64,000 nucleotides of DNA from JAAXHF01 sp965242605 (lineage in GTDB: Bacteria > Desulfobacterota > Binatia > Bin18). The stretch is from NCBI GenBank assembly GCA_965242605.1, contig CBDESS010000003.1:310001-374000 (forward strand), written 5' to 3'. Below the pieces are notes generated by a model, which had not been told where the DNA came from, ran no database searches, and saw only the letters and a list, made by a program, of their open reading frames with translations. This document shows, piece by piece, positions 42,867 through 50,733 of the stretch (positions are counted from its first letter, which is position 1; the number at the start of each line of letters is the position of its first letter). The position numbers and the translations under genes were made by a program.

Positions 42867-44126
42867 CTACACCATCAGGCCGACCGGGTTTTCCAGCAGG
42901 CTTTTCAGTTCCTGCAAAAACTGTCCCCCGGTCATACCGTCAATGATACGGTGGTCACACGCCAGGGTCGCCAGCATTGTTGACGCAATCGTGACCTGGC
43001 CGTCTCGAACTACCGGCCGCTCTTTGATCGCCCCAACGGCCAGGAGGGCACCCTGGGGCTGGTTGATGATGGCCGTAAAATGCTCAATTGGCAGCATCCC
43101 CAGATTGGAGATGGTAAAAGTCCCACCGCTCAGGTCTTCGGATCGGGGTTTGCCGGCCCGGGCGCGCTCCACGAGTGCAGTGGCCTGGCCGGCGATATCG
43201 AGCAGAGAGAGCGTCTCGCAGTCGTGCAAGACGGGCACAATCAAGCCGTCGTCAAGCGAGACCGCCAAGCCGATATTGATCTGCTCCTGGTACTCTCGGG
43301 CATCGTCGCCACACTTGGCATTGACGCGCGGATGACGGCCCAAGGCGACGGCAACCGCCTTTATCAGCAGATGGGTATAGGTGACATCCTCGCTCACCCG
43401 GTTGCTGGCCTTGAGCGCGGTTCGTAAGCGGACCACCTCGGACATATTGATCTCCGCGGTGAGGTAAAAATGGGGCACTTCCCGCATACTCTCCGCCATC
43501 CGTTTGGCGATGGTCGCCCGCATACGCGAAAACGGCTCCCGGCCACCCGGAGCCGGGAGAGCGGGAGCCGGCTCCGCGCGCGGCTCAGGAGCGACGCTGG
43601 GCGGAGCCTGGGTTGCGGTATAGGCATCGAGGTCGCGCTTAACAATCCGGCCGCCCGGACCGCTGCCCTGCACTTGGCTGAGATCGAGGCTCAGCTCTGC
43701 GGCCATGCGTCTGACGAGCGGCGAGGCAAGGGGCCGCCCAGGCTCTTCGCGCTGGGCACGGAGTTCGCGCAGCTCACGAACCTTGGGCGCTGGGGTCGGG
43801 GCTGGAGGGCTGACGGACGGCGGTGTTTCGGCCGCCCCGTTTCCCGCGGCCGGCTCAGACGCAGGGCTGCCCGCGGAGGCGAGTTCGTCGGCAGTGCCTA
43901 GGCGGGCCATCACACCACCAACCACGACCGTGCCGCCCTCCGGGACAAGGATTTCGATCAACACTCCCTCGTCAAGGGCCTCCATTTCCATATCGGCCTT
44001 GTCGGTTTCGACCTCGGCGATGATGTCACCGATTTCAACCTGCTCCCCAAGCTGCTTGAGCCACTTGAGAACCTTGCCCTCTTCCATAGTATCACTGAGA
44101 CGGGGCATACACACTTCAATGGCCAT
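42867..44126 (-). CDS. pdhC: 2-oxoacid dehydrogenase complex E2 (pyruvate-type acyltransferase)
   Basis: The 419-residue protein has one lipoyl domain (VETDKADMEME, Lys near residue 43), a Pro/Ala-rich linker, a peripheral subunit-binding domain (ASPLVRRMAAELSLDLSQV) and a second linker. The acyltransferase domain ends with ACDHRIIDGMTGGQFL, whose His and Asp are catalytic. GGAGGAGCGC lies before ATG 44126. Pyruvate is the most likely substrate because of the single lipoyl domain and LSDTMEEG opening. E1 genes are not in the window. Confidence 0.93.
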   Translation of the reverse strand: MAIEVCMPRLSDTMEEGKVLKWLKQLGEQVEIGDIIAEVETDKADMEMEALDEGVLIEILVPEGGTVVVGGVMARLGTADELASAGSPASEPAAGNGAAETPPSVSPPAPTPAPKVRELRELRAQREEPGRPLASPLVRRMAAELSLDLSQVQGSGPGGRIVKRDLDAYTATQAPPSVAPEPRAEPAPALPAPGGREPFSRMRATIAKRMAESMREVPHFYLTAEINMSEVVRLRTALKASNRVSEDVTYTHLLIKAVAVALGRHPRVNAKCGDDAREYQEQINIGLAVSLDDGLIVPVLHDCETLSLLDIAGQATALVERARAGKPRSEDLSGGTFTISNLGMLPIEHFTAIINQPQGALLAVGAIKERPVVRDGQVTIASTMLATLACDHRIIDGMTGGQFLQELKSLLENPVGLMV

Positions 44127-44191
44127 GCGCTCCTCCTCGGCGTCAACGGGGCCCAGTATATCGTTCTTCAGACACCGGGTGAAGGGTAAGC

Positions 44192-44836
44192 TTACACCAG
44201 ACGAAACGAGCGGCGATGGACCGGACACGGGCCAAACTCCCGCAGAGCCGCCCGGTGGGACGCCGTGCCATAGCCCTTGTGTCGGGCAAAGCCGTAGTGC
44301 GGATAGCGGCTGTCGAGTTCGGTCATCAGGCGGTCGCGGTAGACTTTGGCGATAATCGAGGCGGCGGCAATGCTGAAAATGTCACGGTCGCCTTTGGGAA
44401 AAGCGGTCTGGGGGCAGTCCAGCAGAGGGATATGGCGACCGTCAACTAACACCCGCTGAGGCGGAACGCTCAGCCGCTCCACCGCCAGACGCATGGCTTT
44501 GAGTCCGGCCTGATAGATATTGAGCCGGTCAATCTCTTCGACTTCAACCAGCCCGACCCCGATAGCCTGGGCGACCTGACGAATGGCAAGGTCCAGGCGC
44601 TGCCGGGCTGTAGCGCTGAGGGTCTTTGAGTCTCGTACGCCTTGGGGCCAAGCGGCTGGAATGTCGTGGGCTGAGGCGAGCCGCTGGGCGGGAAACATCA
44701 CGGCCGCGGCGACGACAGGGCCAGCCAAAGGCCCGATGCCGGCCTCGTCAACCCCGGCAACCGCGCCCACACCGTGGTGCCACAGCCGGCGTTCCTGGCT
44801 GAGTGCGGGGCGCACAGGGCGCGCACGCCGGGCCAC
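44192..44836 (-). CDS. rnhB: Ribonuclease HII
   Basis: The 214-residue enzyme cleaves RNA in RNA:DNA hybrids and removes ribonucleotides from DNA. It shows GVDEAGIGPLAGPVVAAAV with the first catalytic Asp-Glu, VRDSKTLS, VLVDGRHIPLL, and SIAAASIIAKVYRDRLM with later acidic residues, then HYGFARHKGYGT. The start is a GTG at 44836, so the first residues are uncertain. It overlaps the non-coding upstream of the E2 gene by position only; 65 bases separate rnhB stop and E2 start. Confidence 0.94.
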   Translation of the reverse strand: MARRARPVRPALSQERRLWHHGVGAVAGVDEAGIGPLAGPVVAAAVMFPAQRLASAHDIPAAWPQGVRDSKTLSATARQRLDLAIRQVAQAIGVGLVEVEEIDRLNIYQAGLKAMRLAVERLSVPPQRVLVDGRHIPLLDCPQTAFPKGDRDIFSIAAASIIAKVYRDRLMTELDSRYPHYGFARHKGYGTASHRAALREFGPCPVHRRSFRLV

Positions 44837-44854
44837 GGCTTGAGGTCGCGCGCC

Positions 44855-45496
44855 TCACCCGGCGGCTGGCTTCTTGCGGGCGCACACCACATACAGCGGG
44901 TCGGAGTGGCCGGGGTTGGGGCTCAGATCAGAAAACAGCGGTGCCTCAAAACCGTCGGTCAGCTCGAAATAATTCTCGACCAGCTCGCGCTTTCCCGCGT
45001 CGCGAAGCGTCTGCCAGACCTGAATAGCCTTGGTCGGAAACATGCGGTTCGAGAAGAAGACGGCAAACGGCGCGCCCGGTTTGAGCACCCGACAGACCTC
45101 GGCAAACACGGCGAGCGGTTGAATCAGGTATTGGATGGACACCGTGACCAGCGCGCCATGAAACATCGCAGCGTCAAACGGGAGGCTGGGATTGGTATTC
45201 AGGTTGTGGACCACATAGTCGTCAAGGTCCGGGTTATCGGCCATCTCCTCCCTGTTCAGTCCCAGGCCCACCAGGCGGCGTTTGACAAAGGCCCGGGGCA
45301 GATGAGAGCGCCAACTGCTCATCAGGTCAAGCAACACACCGTTTGGCGCAAAGGCCGTTCGGATAAAATCGCCCACCGCCGCAATCGCCGGCTCGTCAAT
45401 ATGGACGAGCTTGCGCGCATGCTCGTAGAAGCACTCGTCTTCGGTCTCGTCAATCCGGTCAAACATCTCGGCCTTGAACGGCTCGGGGTAGTCCAT
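44855..45496 (-). CDS. SAM-dependent methyltransferase-like protein
   Basis: The 213-residue protein has GVLLDLMSSWRSHLP in place of the usual glycine-rich motif I, then GALVTVSIQYLIQPLAVFAEVCRVLKPGAPFAVFFSNRMFP, which is the class I methyltransferase motif IV to VI order. GGGAGGGCC precedes ATG 45496. The motif I lacks the standard GxGxG, so SAM binding needs checking. Substrate unknown. It precedes rnhB on the same strand. Confidence 0.72.
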   Translation of the reverse strand: MDYPEPFKAEMFDRIDETEDECFYEHARKLVHIDEPAIAAVGDFIRTAFAPNGVLLDLMSSWRSHLPRAFVKRRLVGLGLNREEMADNPDLDDYVVHNLNTNPSLPFDAAMFHGALVTVSIQYLIQPLAVFAEVCRVLKPGAPFAVFFSNRMFPTKAIQVWQTLRDAGKRELVENYFELTDGFEAPLFSDLSPNPGHSDPLYVVCARKKPAAG

Positions 45497-45611
45497 AGAT
45501 GGCCCTCCCTGCTTCAGGGCATGGTTTCCTCGTTCCACCTCTTCGCCCCCGTGTAGCACATCGCCGCCGTACTGCAAGGGGGACAATGATAATCTCCTGA
45601 GTACGCAGACA

Positions 45612-46517
45612 TCAGCGTCTGCCTTGCCGGTGCTGAGGGGTGGCCGGCACCAACACACTCAGCGCCCGGGGAATGGCCGTCAGCCTCACCGGCAGGGGAC
45701 CTATCCGTTCTCCGTCGGCGTAGATATCGCCGGGCTGGTCGGCGTGAATCGTCATGGCACTCCCGCGCAGGGTCTCCACCCCGGTGTGGTACACATGCCG
45801 ACCGCCGAACACGCGGGGAAAGACGGACAGCAGCAGCTCAACCCTGCCCATGCCGCTGACCACACACGCGTCCAACTGTCCGTCGTCCGGGCGGGCGGTC
45901 GGCACCAGGGCCATGCCCCGGCCACTACTCCAGGTATTGCCGACCGCGATCAGCCAACTGTAGCAGCGGCGGCGGCGGCCTTCGTACTCCAGGGTAAAGA
46001 GATGGGGGTGGTTGCTGAAAATCGTGGCAGCGGTGAGCAGCGAATAGACCGCATTCACCCGCAGCCGGGTCAGGGCGTTGGCTCTGCGGTTGATCTCAGC
46101 GGCCAGACCCAGGACTGCCACCGAGAAGAAGTAGCGACCGTTGGCCTGTCCAACATCAAACCGCCGCGGCCGGTCAGCGGCAATAGCGGCGCAGGCCGCG
46201 GCGGTATCGAGGGGAATGCCCACTCCCCGGGCAAAATCGTTGCCTCGACCGGCCGGGACGATGCCCAGCGGCGTAGCAGTCCCAACTAACTCGCCGGCGA
46301 CCTGACTCACTAGCCCGTCGCCGCCAATACCGACAACCGCAGCAGTTCCGTCGGCGACCGCCTCACGGGCCAGCCGGGCCGGGTCATCGGGCGACGTGCT
46401 GTAACACAGATCATGGGCCACACCGTGGCCGGTCAGCAAGCGGGTGGCCTGTTCTGCCACCGCCGCCCCCCGCCCCCGGCCAGAGTTGGGATTGGCAATG
46501 AGCCGAGTATGTGGCAT
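45612..46517 (-). CDS. Diacylglycerol/sphingosine-type lipid kinase (YegS/DgkB family)
   Basis: The 301-residue protein has the family order: ANPNSGRGRG for the nucleotide site, VVGIGGDGLVSQVAGEL with the catalytic GGDG motif, LGIVPAGRGNDFARGVGIP, and a C-terminal beta domain ending ADGERIGPLPVRLTAIPRALSVLVP. It phosphorylates a lipid alcohol, likely diacylglycerol, using ATP. It directly follows HMG-CoA reductase. A link to isoprenoid or membrane lipid metabolism is inferred from neighbours. Confidence 0.88.
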   Translation of the reverse strand: MPHTRLIANPNSGRGRGAAVAEQATRLLTGHGVAHDLCYSTSPDDPARLAREAVADGTAAVVGIGGDGLVSQVAGELVGTATPLGIVPAGRGNDFARGVGIPLDTAAACAAIAADRPRRFDVGQANGRYFFSVAVLGLAAEINRRANALTRLRVNAVYSLLTAATIFSNHPHLFTLEYEGRRRRCYSWLIAVGNTWSSGRGMALVPTARPDDGQLDACVVSGMGRVELLLSVFPRVFGGRHVYHTGVETLRGSAMTIHADQPGDIYADGERIGPLPVRLTAIPRALSVLVPATPQHRQGRR

Positions 46518-46555
46518 CTCCCCATGTTCTCAGCTTGTGACCGCCGGCCCTGCGC

Positions 46556-47857
46556 TCATCTTTCTCCGCCCCGCTCAGCGTGGGCCTGCACAAAGTTCTG
46601 GCTGTCGGCCGAAACCATGCTGGCGGTGGCCGATATCTCGAGGCACAGGGCGGCGGCGGCAATCAGCTGGGCAAAACGGTAGACTTTGCCCGGCCCGAGG
46701 CACTCCATCAATTGGAGATACGCCTGCGCGTGGGGCAAACCCGTCCCGCCTCCAACAGTCCCGACCTCCAGGCCGGACAAGCGGATTGTGATGTGGATGC
46801 CGTCCTCGGTTCGTGAGACCGAATCGTGGGCCATACTGCTCGTACCCACCATGCCGAGGTCTTGGCCGGTGGCGGCAAAGATCGCCGCAACGGCTGAGGC
46901 CGGGGTAAAGGCAAAGGACTGCATGCCGCTGGCGTGTGAGCCGTGCAGCCCGGCGTGCTCAAGGGCCGACACGTCAGCGGCCCGCACGCGTAAGATGCGC
47001 CGCAACACCGCCTCGGGCAGGGTCGCTTCGGCCACGACGACTTTGCCGTGGCCGGGAAATTGAAAAAAGGCGTGGCTGGGCTTCTTGTCACCACCCATGT
47101 TTGTTTCGACAAAGATACGGAGCGGCTCAAGGCCGGTCTCGCGCACAAAGCGTTGGCGTATAAACCCCTGGTTCAGGGCGTAGGCGTTGCGTGTCATCAT
47201 ATTCGGGCCGCAGGCGTCGCCGGTGGTAAACCGATACAGCACATGGCACATCGGGCCGACGACATGCGTCTCAAGGCCGCGCAGAACGGCGTGCAGGCTG
47301 ATCGGCGGGAGGCTGGGCTGGCGCGTGGCCGGTGGAGCCTGACGCAACCAAGCGGCCATAGCCGCGTGTTGATCGGCCAGCCAGTCGGCGAGGCGCAGCG
47401 CGTCGTGGGTCGAACGGAAGATAAAACACGAATCTCGGGTCATACTATCGGCCAGGACATGAGTGTGAATGCCGCCGGCCAACGCTACCGCGCTCACGCC
47501 ACGTTGGACCGAGGCGGACAGGCCGCCTTCGGTATGGGCCAGCGGAACAAACACTTGATCGCGGCCGCGCCCTTTTTCCCGGACACGGCCCGTGTCATCG
47601 AGCGTGTAGTGGCCCAGATTGACGGCCAGCGGACCGACGACTCCGACGGGCAGCACCATATGCCCGGTCAGGCATTCTTGAAAACGGGCCAGAACCGACG
47701 CCGGGACGGGCCAGTCCAGGACGTGCCGGTGGCTCGTGTCCCAGTGGGTCAGGGTCCGAAGTTGGTCTTGTCGGTACTGAATCGTGTTGGGACGGTTGAC
47801 CCGCGGCCAGCGCGACAGGCGACCGGTCGGCTGACGGGATGAGCGACGCGGTTTCAT
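46556..47857 (-). CDS. Hydroxymethylglutaryl-CoA reductase
   Basis: The 433-residue enzyme reduces HMG-CoA to mevalonate. Conserved blocks are visible: a substrate loop LPVGVVGPLAVN, HTEGGLSASVQRG (catalytic Glu), RFTTGDACGPNMMT, DKKPS (catalytic Lys), the TVGGGTGLP turn and a C-terminal FVQAHAERG with the likely catalytic His. DACGPNMM and DKKPS vary slightly from the classical DAMGMNM and DKKPA. It overlaps the upstream diiron protein gene by four bases (ATGA), so the two are translated together. Presence in a bacterium of this type is notable. Confidence 0.92.
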   Translation of the reverse strand: MKPRRSSRQPTGRLSRWPRVNRPNTIQYRQDQLRTLTHWDTSHRHVLDWPVPASVLARFQECLTGHMVLPVGVVGPLAVNLGHYTLDDTGRVREKGRGRDQVFVPLAHTEGGLSASVQRGVSAVALAGGIHTHVLADSMTRDSCFIFRSTHDALRLADWLADQHAAMAAWLRQAPPATRQPSLPPISLHAVLRGLETHVVGPMCHVLYRFTTGDACGPNMMTRNAYALNQGFIRQRFVRETGLEPLRIFVETNMGGDKKPSHAFFQFPGHGKVVVAEATLPEAVLRRILRVRAADVSALEHAGLHGSHASGMQSFAFTPASAVAAIFAATGQDLGMVGTSSMAHDSVSRTEDGIHITIRLSGLEVGTVGGGTGLPHAQAYLQLMECLGPGKVYRFAQLIAAAALCLEISATASMVSADSQNFVQAHAERGGER

Positions 47858-48618
47858 ATCGGTTTGTCCCGGAGCGGTTCGTGAAGCTGCATCCGCTGGA
47901 CTTTCTTTTCTACGTCATGGACGACCGCGTCAAACAGCAGCCTGCCGTCAAGACCAACAAAATCGGCTTGGTCTTTGAGGCCGGCGTGGATCGCCCGCAT
48001 CAGCCCGATCAGCTCATCCCGCGTGGTGAGAAAGTCCGGTTTGATCTCGGGCCTGACCGTGAGTTCCTCGCCGAGGTAGAGCTCGGCAAAGGCGAGATGG
48101 CGGGCCTCATCGGTGATGATCCGGCGCGCAAACTGGGCAAACAGCGAATCCGGGTGGGATTTGATCAGCAGGCCGTAAAAATGACGGGCCAGGATGTCGC
48201 TCAAGAGGATGCCCCACAGCCACTCGATCTTGTCGCGCGACTTGAACAGCCGGGCCTGATAGCGAAACATGACCTTCAGGTCGCGGATATCCAGGGGACG
48301 GAGGCCCATCTTGGTGTAAAACCGGGTCAGGATTTCAAAGTGCCGCGCTTCGTCAAGCAGGAAGGTCGCAAGGTAGAGTTGGGCCTCGGTCTGATGGACG
48401 GCGAAGAATTGCGGGATGACCGAGCTGGCCCCGACCATAGCGGTCTGTTCGCCCAGGTAGATAGGGGTCAACACATGGGCGAAAGCCTGTTGCTCGGCCT
48501 GGCTCAGTCCCAAGGGTTGGTTCCAGTCAATCACCGATGCTGACCACTGGCCTTCCACCCCCTTGCGGAACAGTTCCATGAGTTTGGTATTGTCAACGCA
48601 TGGAAAGACCCGAATCAC
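47854..48618 (-). CDS. Ferritin-like diiron protein (R2-like fold)
   Basis: The 254-residue helical protein has two DEARH motifs, LLDEARHFEIL and ITDEARHLAF, plus an earlier YLGEQTAM Glu and SDILARHFYG. This Glu, ExxH, Glu, ExxH spacing marks a carboxylate-bridged diiron centre as in ribonucleotide reductase R2-like oxidases or fatty-acid desaturase-like monooxygenases. The start is GTG 48618 behind GGGGGAGAGC. It is coupled to HMG-CoA reductase by a four-base overlap. Substrate oxidation in lipid or isoprenoid metabolism is inferred from context only. Confidence 0.82.
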   Translation of the reverse strand: MIRVFPCVDNTKLMELFRKGVEGQWSASVIDWNQPLGLSQAEQQAFAHVLTPIYLGEQTAMVGASSVIPQFFAVHQTEAQLYLATFLLDEARHFEILTRFYTKMGLRPLDIRDLKVMFRYQARLFKSRDKIEWLWGILLSDILARHFYGLLIKSHPDSLFAQFARRIITDEARHLAFAELYLGEELTVRPEIKPDFLTTRDELIGLMRAIHAGLKDQADFVGLDGRLLFDAVVHDVEKKVQRMQLHEPLRDKPI

Positions 48619-48730
48619 GCTCTCCCCCTATCCCTCATCCAATCCGGCCAGCCATGACTCACCATATAGCAATCCTGGGTCTGACGTACAAGCCGCTACC
48701 GTCTTTCCCCGTCGTCTGGGACGCTCCGCC

Positions 48731-49324
48731 TCAGTCTTCTTCCCGTCCCTGCATCCAGCCAACTGCCCGCCACACATATTGGACGCCGGAGACGGCAACC
48801 GCCCCCCCAGCCAGGACCCATATCGTCTGAGCCAGCGAGACCGGCAGCCAGTTCGGGAAGAGCAGATCGATGAGCGCCGCGCTCACCGTGACCAACAGCA
48901 AAAAAGTCCCCCACTTGCCACATTGGCTTGGCTTGGTGCGAATCGTCCGACCTGTCCGCAGGAAGAGGAGGCCAAAGCCGCCCACGAGCACCACGTCCCG
49001 GACCACAACCAGGCCGGTCAACCACACCGGCACACCGCCCATGAGCGTGAGCGTAATCAAGGTGCTGCAGAGCAGGGCTTTATCGGCCAGGGCATCAAAT
49101 CGCTTGCCAAATTCTTCAGAGTCGCTGCCCACATAGCGCGCGACCCGCCCGTCCAGCCAATCGGTCATACCGGCGAAGATAAAAGTGCTCAGCGCCGCCG
49201 CATAACGCTCCCGGACCAGGAAAAACAGCAGGATGGGAATGGCCAGGAGACGCACGGAGGTGAGCAGGTTTGGCAGGAGTCGAGGAGGGCGAAGCTCCAG
49301 GGAGTAGGAGGAGCTTGTGTTCAT
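48731..49324 (-). CDS. CDP-alcohol phosphatidyltransferase
   Basis: The 197-residue membrane enzyme joins an alcohol to CDP-diacylglycerol. The defining motif is complete: DWLDGRVARYVGSDSEEFGKRFDALADK (D-x2-DG-x2-AR-x9-G-x3-D-x3-D pattern). Membrane helices follow (LLCSTLITLTLMGG, LTGLVVVRDVVLVGGFGLLFL, FLLLVTVSAALIDLLF). PgsA-like glycerol-3-phosphate use is most likely. Its ATG at 49324 overlaps the hflX stop (ATGA). Confidence 0.9.
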   Translation of the reverse strand: MNTSSSYSLELRPPRLLPNLLTSVRLLAIPILLFFLVRERYAAALSTFIFAGMTDWLDGRVARYVGSDSEEFGKRFDALADKALLCSTLITLTLMGGVPVWLTGLVVVRDVVLVGGFGLLFLRTGRTIRTKPSQCGKWGTFLLLVTVSAALIDLLFPNWLPVSLAQTIWVLAGGAVAVSGVQYVWRAVGWMQGREED

Positions 49325-50712
49325 GCGCCCATGTGTCTGGCCAGACCAACTGTGGTCAGCCTCTTGCGGAGTTGTCCAGCCACCTTGGCCGACACCCGGG
49401 CGATAACCCGGACGTTTGTCTCCGTATACGTTTGTTCTATCACCCTCCCACTTCTGTGCAGAAAATCCAGGAGTTGTCCAGCGCAGAGCGGCAACTCCAG
49501 CCGTAGGACTTGCCGCTCTCGCTCCAGATGGCGTTCGATAGCGCTGAGCAGAGCGGCAATACCGGCTCCCCTCAGGGCCGAGATACCAAAGCGGGTCTCG
49601 ACGCCGACAGAGCCGCGATCGACGACTTGTTCCGCTCTGAGCCTCGGCCACCACGCCTCCTCGCTTGGTCCAGCCGGCAGTTGGTCAATTTTATTATAGA
49701 CGGGAAACGTCGGAAGGTGGGCTACGCCGATATCGTGCAGAACCTGCTCAACAGCCGCCTGTTGTTCTCTCCAACGCGGATGGCTGGCGTCAATCACATG
49801 CAGGAGGAGGTCGGCCGTCCGAACCTCTTCGAGCGTTCCGGCAAAGGCGTCAATCAGTTGGTGGGGCAGTTTATTGATAAACCCGACGGTATCGGTCAAC
49901 AGCACAGTCTGTCCGCCGGGCAGATCGAGGCGACGGCTAGTCGGGTCAAGGGTGGCGAAGAGTTTGTCTTCAACCAACACCTGAACGCGGGTCAGGGTGT
50001 TCATCAGGGTCGATTTCCCGGCGTTGGTATAGCCGACGAGCGCGATACACGGGAAGGGGATACGAGCGCGCTCTTGACGGTGGAGGCCGCGCGTCCGTTC
50101 GACCTGCCGCAAACGGCGTCGGACCGCGGCAATACGTTCTCGAATACGCCGCCGATCGTGTTCGAGCTGCGCCTCTCCCGGCCCCCGGGTGCCTACTCCA
50201 CCGCCGAGTCGAGACAGGTGCGTCCACTGGCGGGTGAGTCGTGGCCGCAGATACTCGAGCTGGGCGAGTTCGACCTGGAGCTTGCCAGCTTGGCTCCGGG
50301 CGCGCTGGGCAAAGATGTCAAGAATCAACTGACTGCGATCAATGACCTTGAGGCGCAAGCTGTTTTCCAGGTTGCGCTGCTGGGCCGGGGACAAATCGTC
50401 ATCAAAAATCACCATATTGGCATCGGTCGTCACGCTCAGCGCCTGGACTTCGGTCAGTTTGCCAGTCCCTATGTAAGAAGCCGGCTGCACGCCGTCGCGT
50501 AGGCTCTGGCGCACTTGGCCAGCGACCTCCAGGCCAGCAGTTTCGCTCAGCCGGGCCAGTTCGTCCAAGGACTCTTCAGGCTGATAATCACCGCCGTGAA
50601 ACCGATCGCCCCGAGACCTGTTTGCGCCTGCCTCAACGCCGACGAGCACGGCTCGTTCGGACCTGCTCACGGCCCCATAGTGCTGGTGGCCAGCGTTGCG
50701 TATGCGCACCAT
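49321..50712 (-). CDS. hflX: GTPase HflX
   Basis: The 463-residue ribosome-associated GTPase splits stalled 70S ribosomes. It has the N-terminal HflX domain (YIGTGKLTEVQ, QRARSQAGKLQVELAQLEYLRPRL with GGGVGTRGPGEAQLEHDRR), then G1 GYTNAGKSTLMN, G3 DTVGFI and G4 YNKIDQL. A C-terminal extension follows. It starts 21 bases after dnaE and overlaps the downstream phosphatidyltransferase by four bases. Confidence 0.96.
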   Translation of the reverse strand: MVRIRNAGHQHYGAVSRSERAVLVGVEAGANRSRGDRFHGGDYQPEESLDELARLSETAGLEVAGQVRQSLRDGVQPASYIGTGKLTEVQALSVTTDANMVIFDDDLSPAQQRNLENSLRLKVIDRSQLILDIFAQRARSQAGKLQVELAQLEYLRPRLTRQWTHLSRLGGGVGTRGPGEAQLEHDRRRIRERIAAVRRRLRQVERTRGLHRQERARIPFPCIALVGYTNAGKSTLMNTLTRVQVLVEDKLFATLDPTSRRLDLPGGQTVLLTDTVGFINKLPHQLIDAFAGTLEEVRTADLLLHVIDASHPRWREQQAAVEQVLHDIGVAHLPTFPVYNKIDQLPAGPSEEAWWPRLRAEQVVDRGSVGVETRFGISALRGAGIAALLSAIERHLERERQVLRLELPLCAGQLLDFLHRSGRVIEQTYTETNVRVIARVSAKVAGQLRKRLTTVGLARHMGA

Positions 50713-50733
50713 AACCCGGATTGTAGCGGTGGC

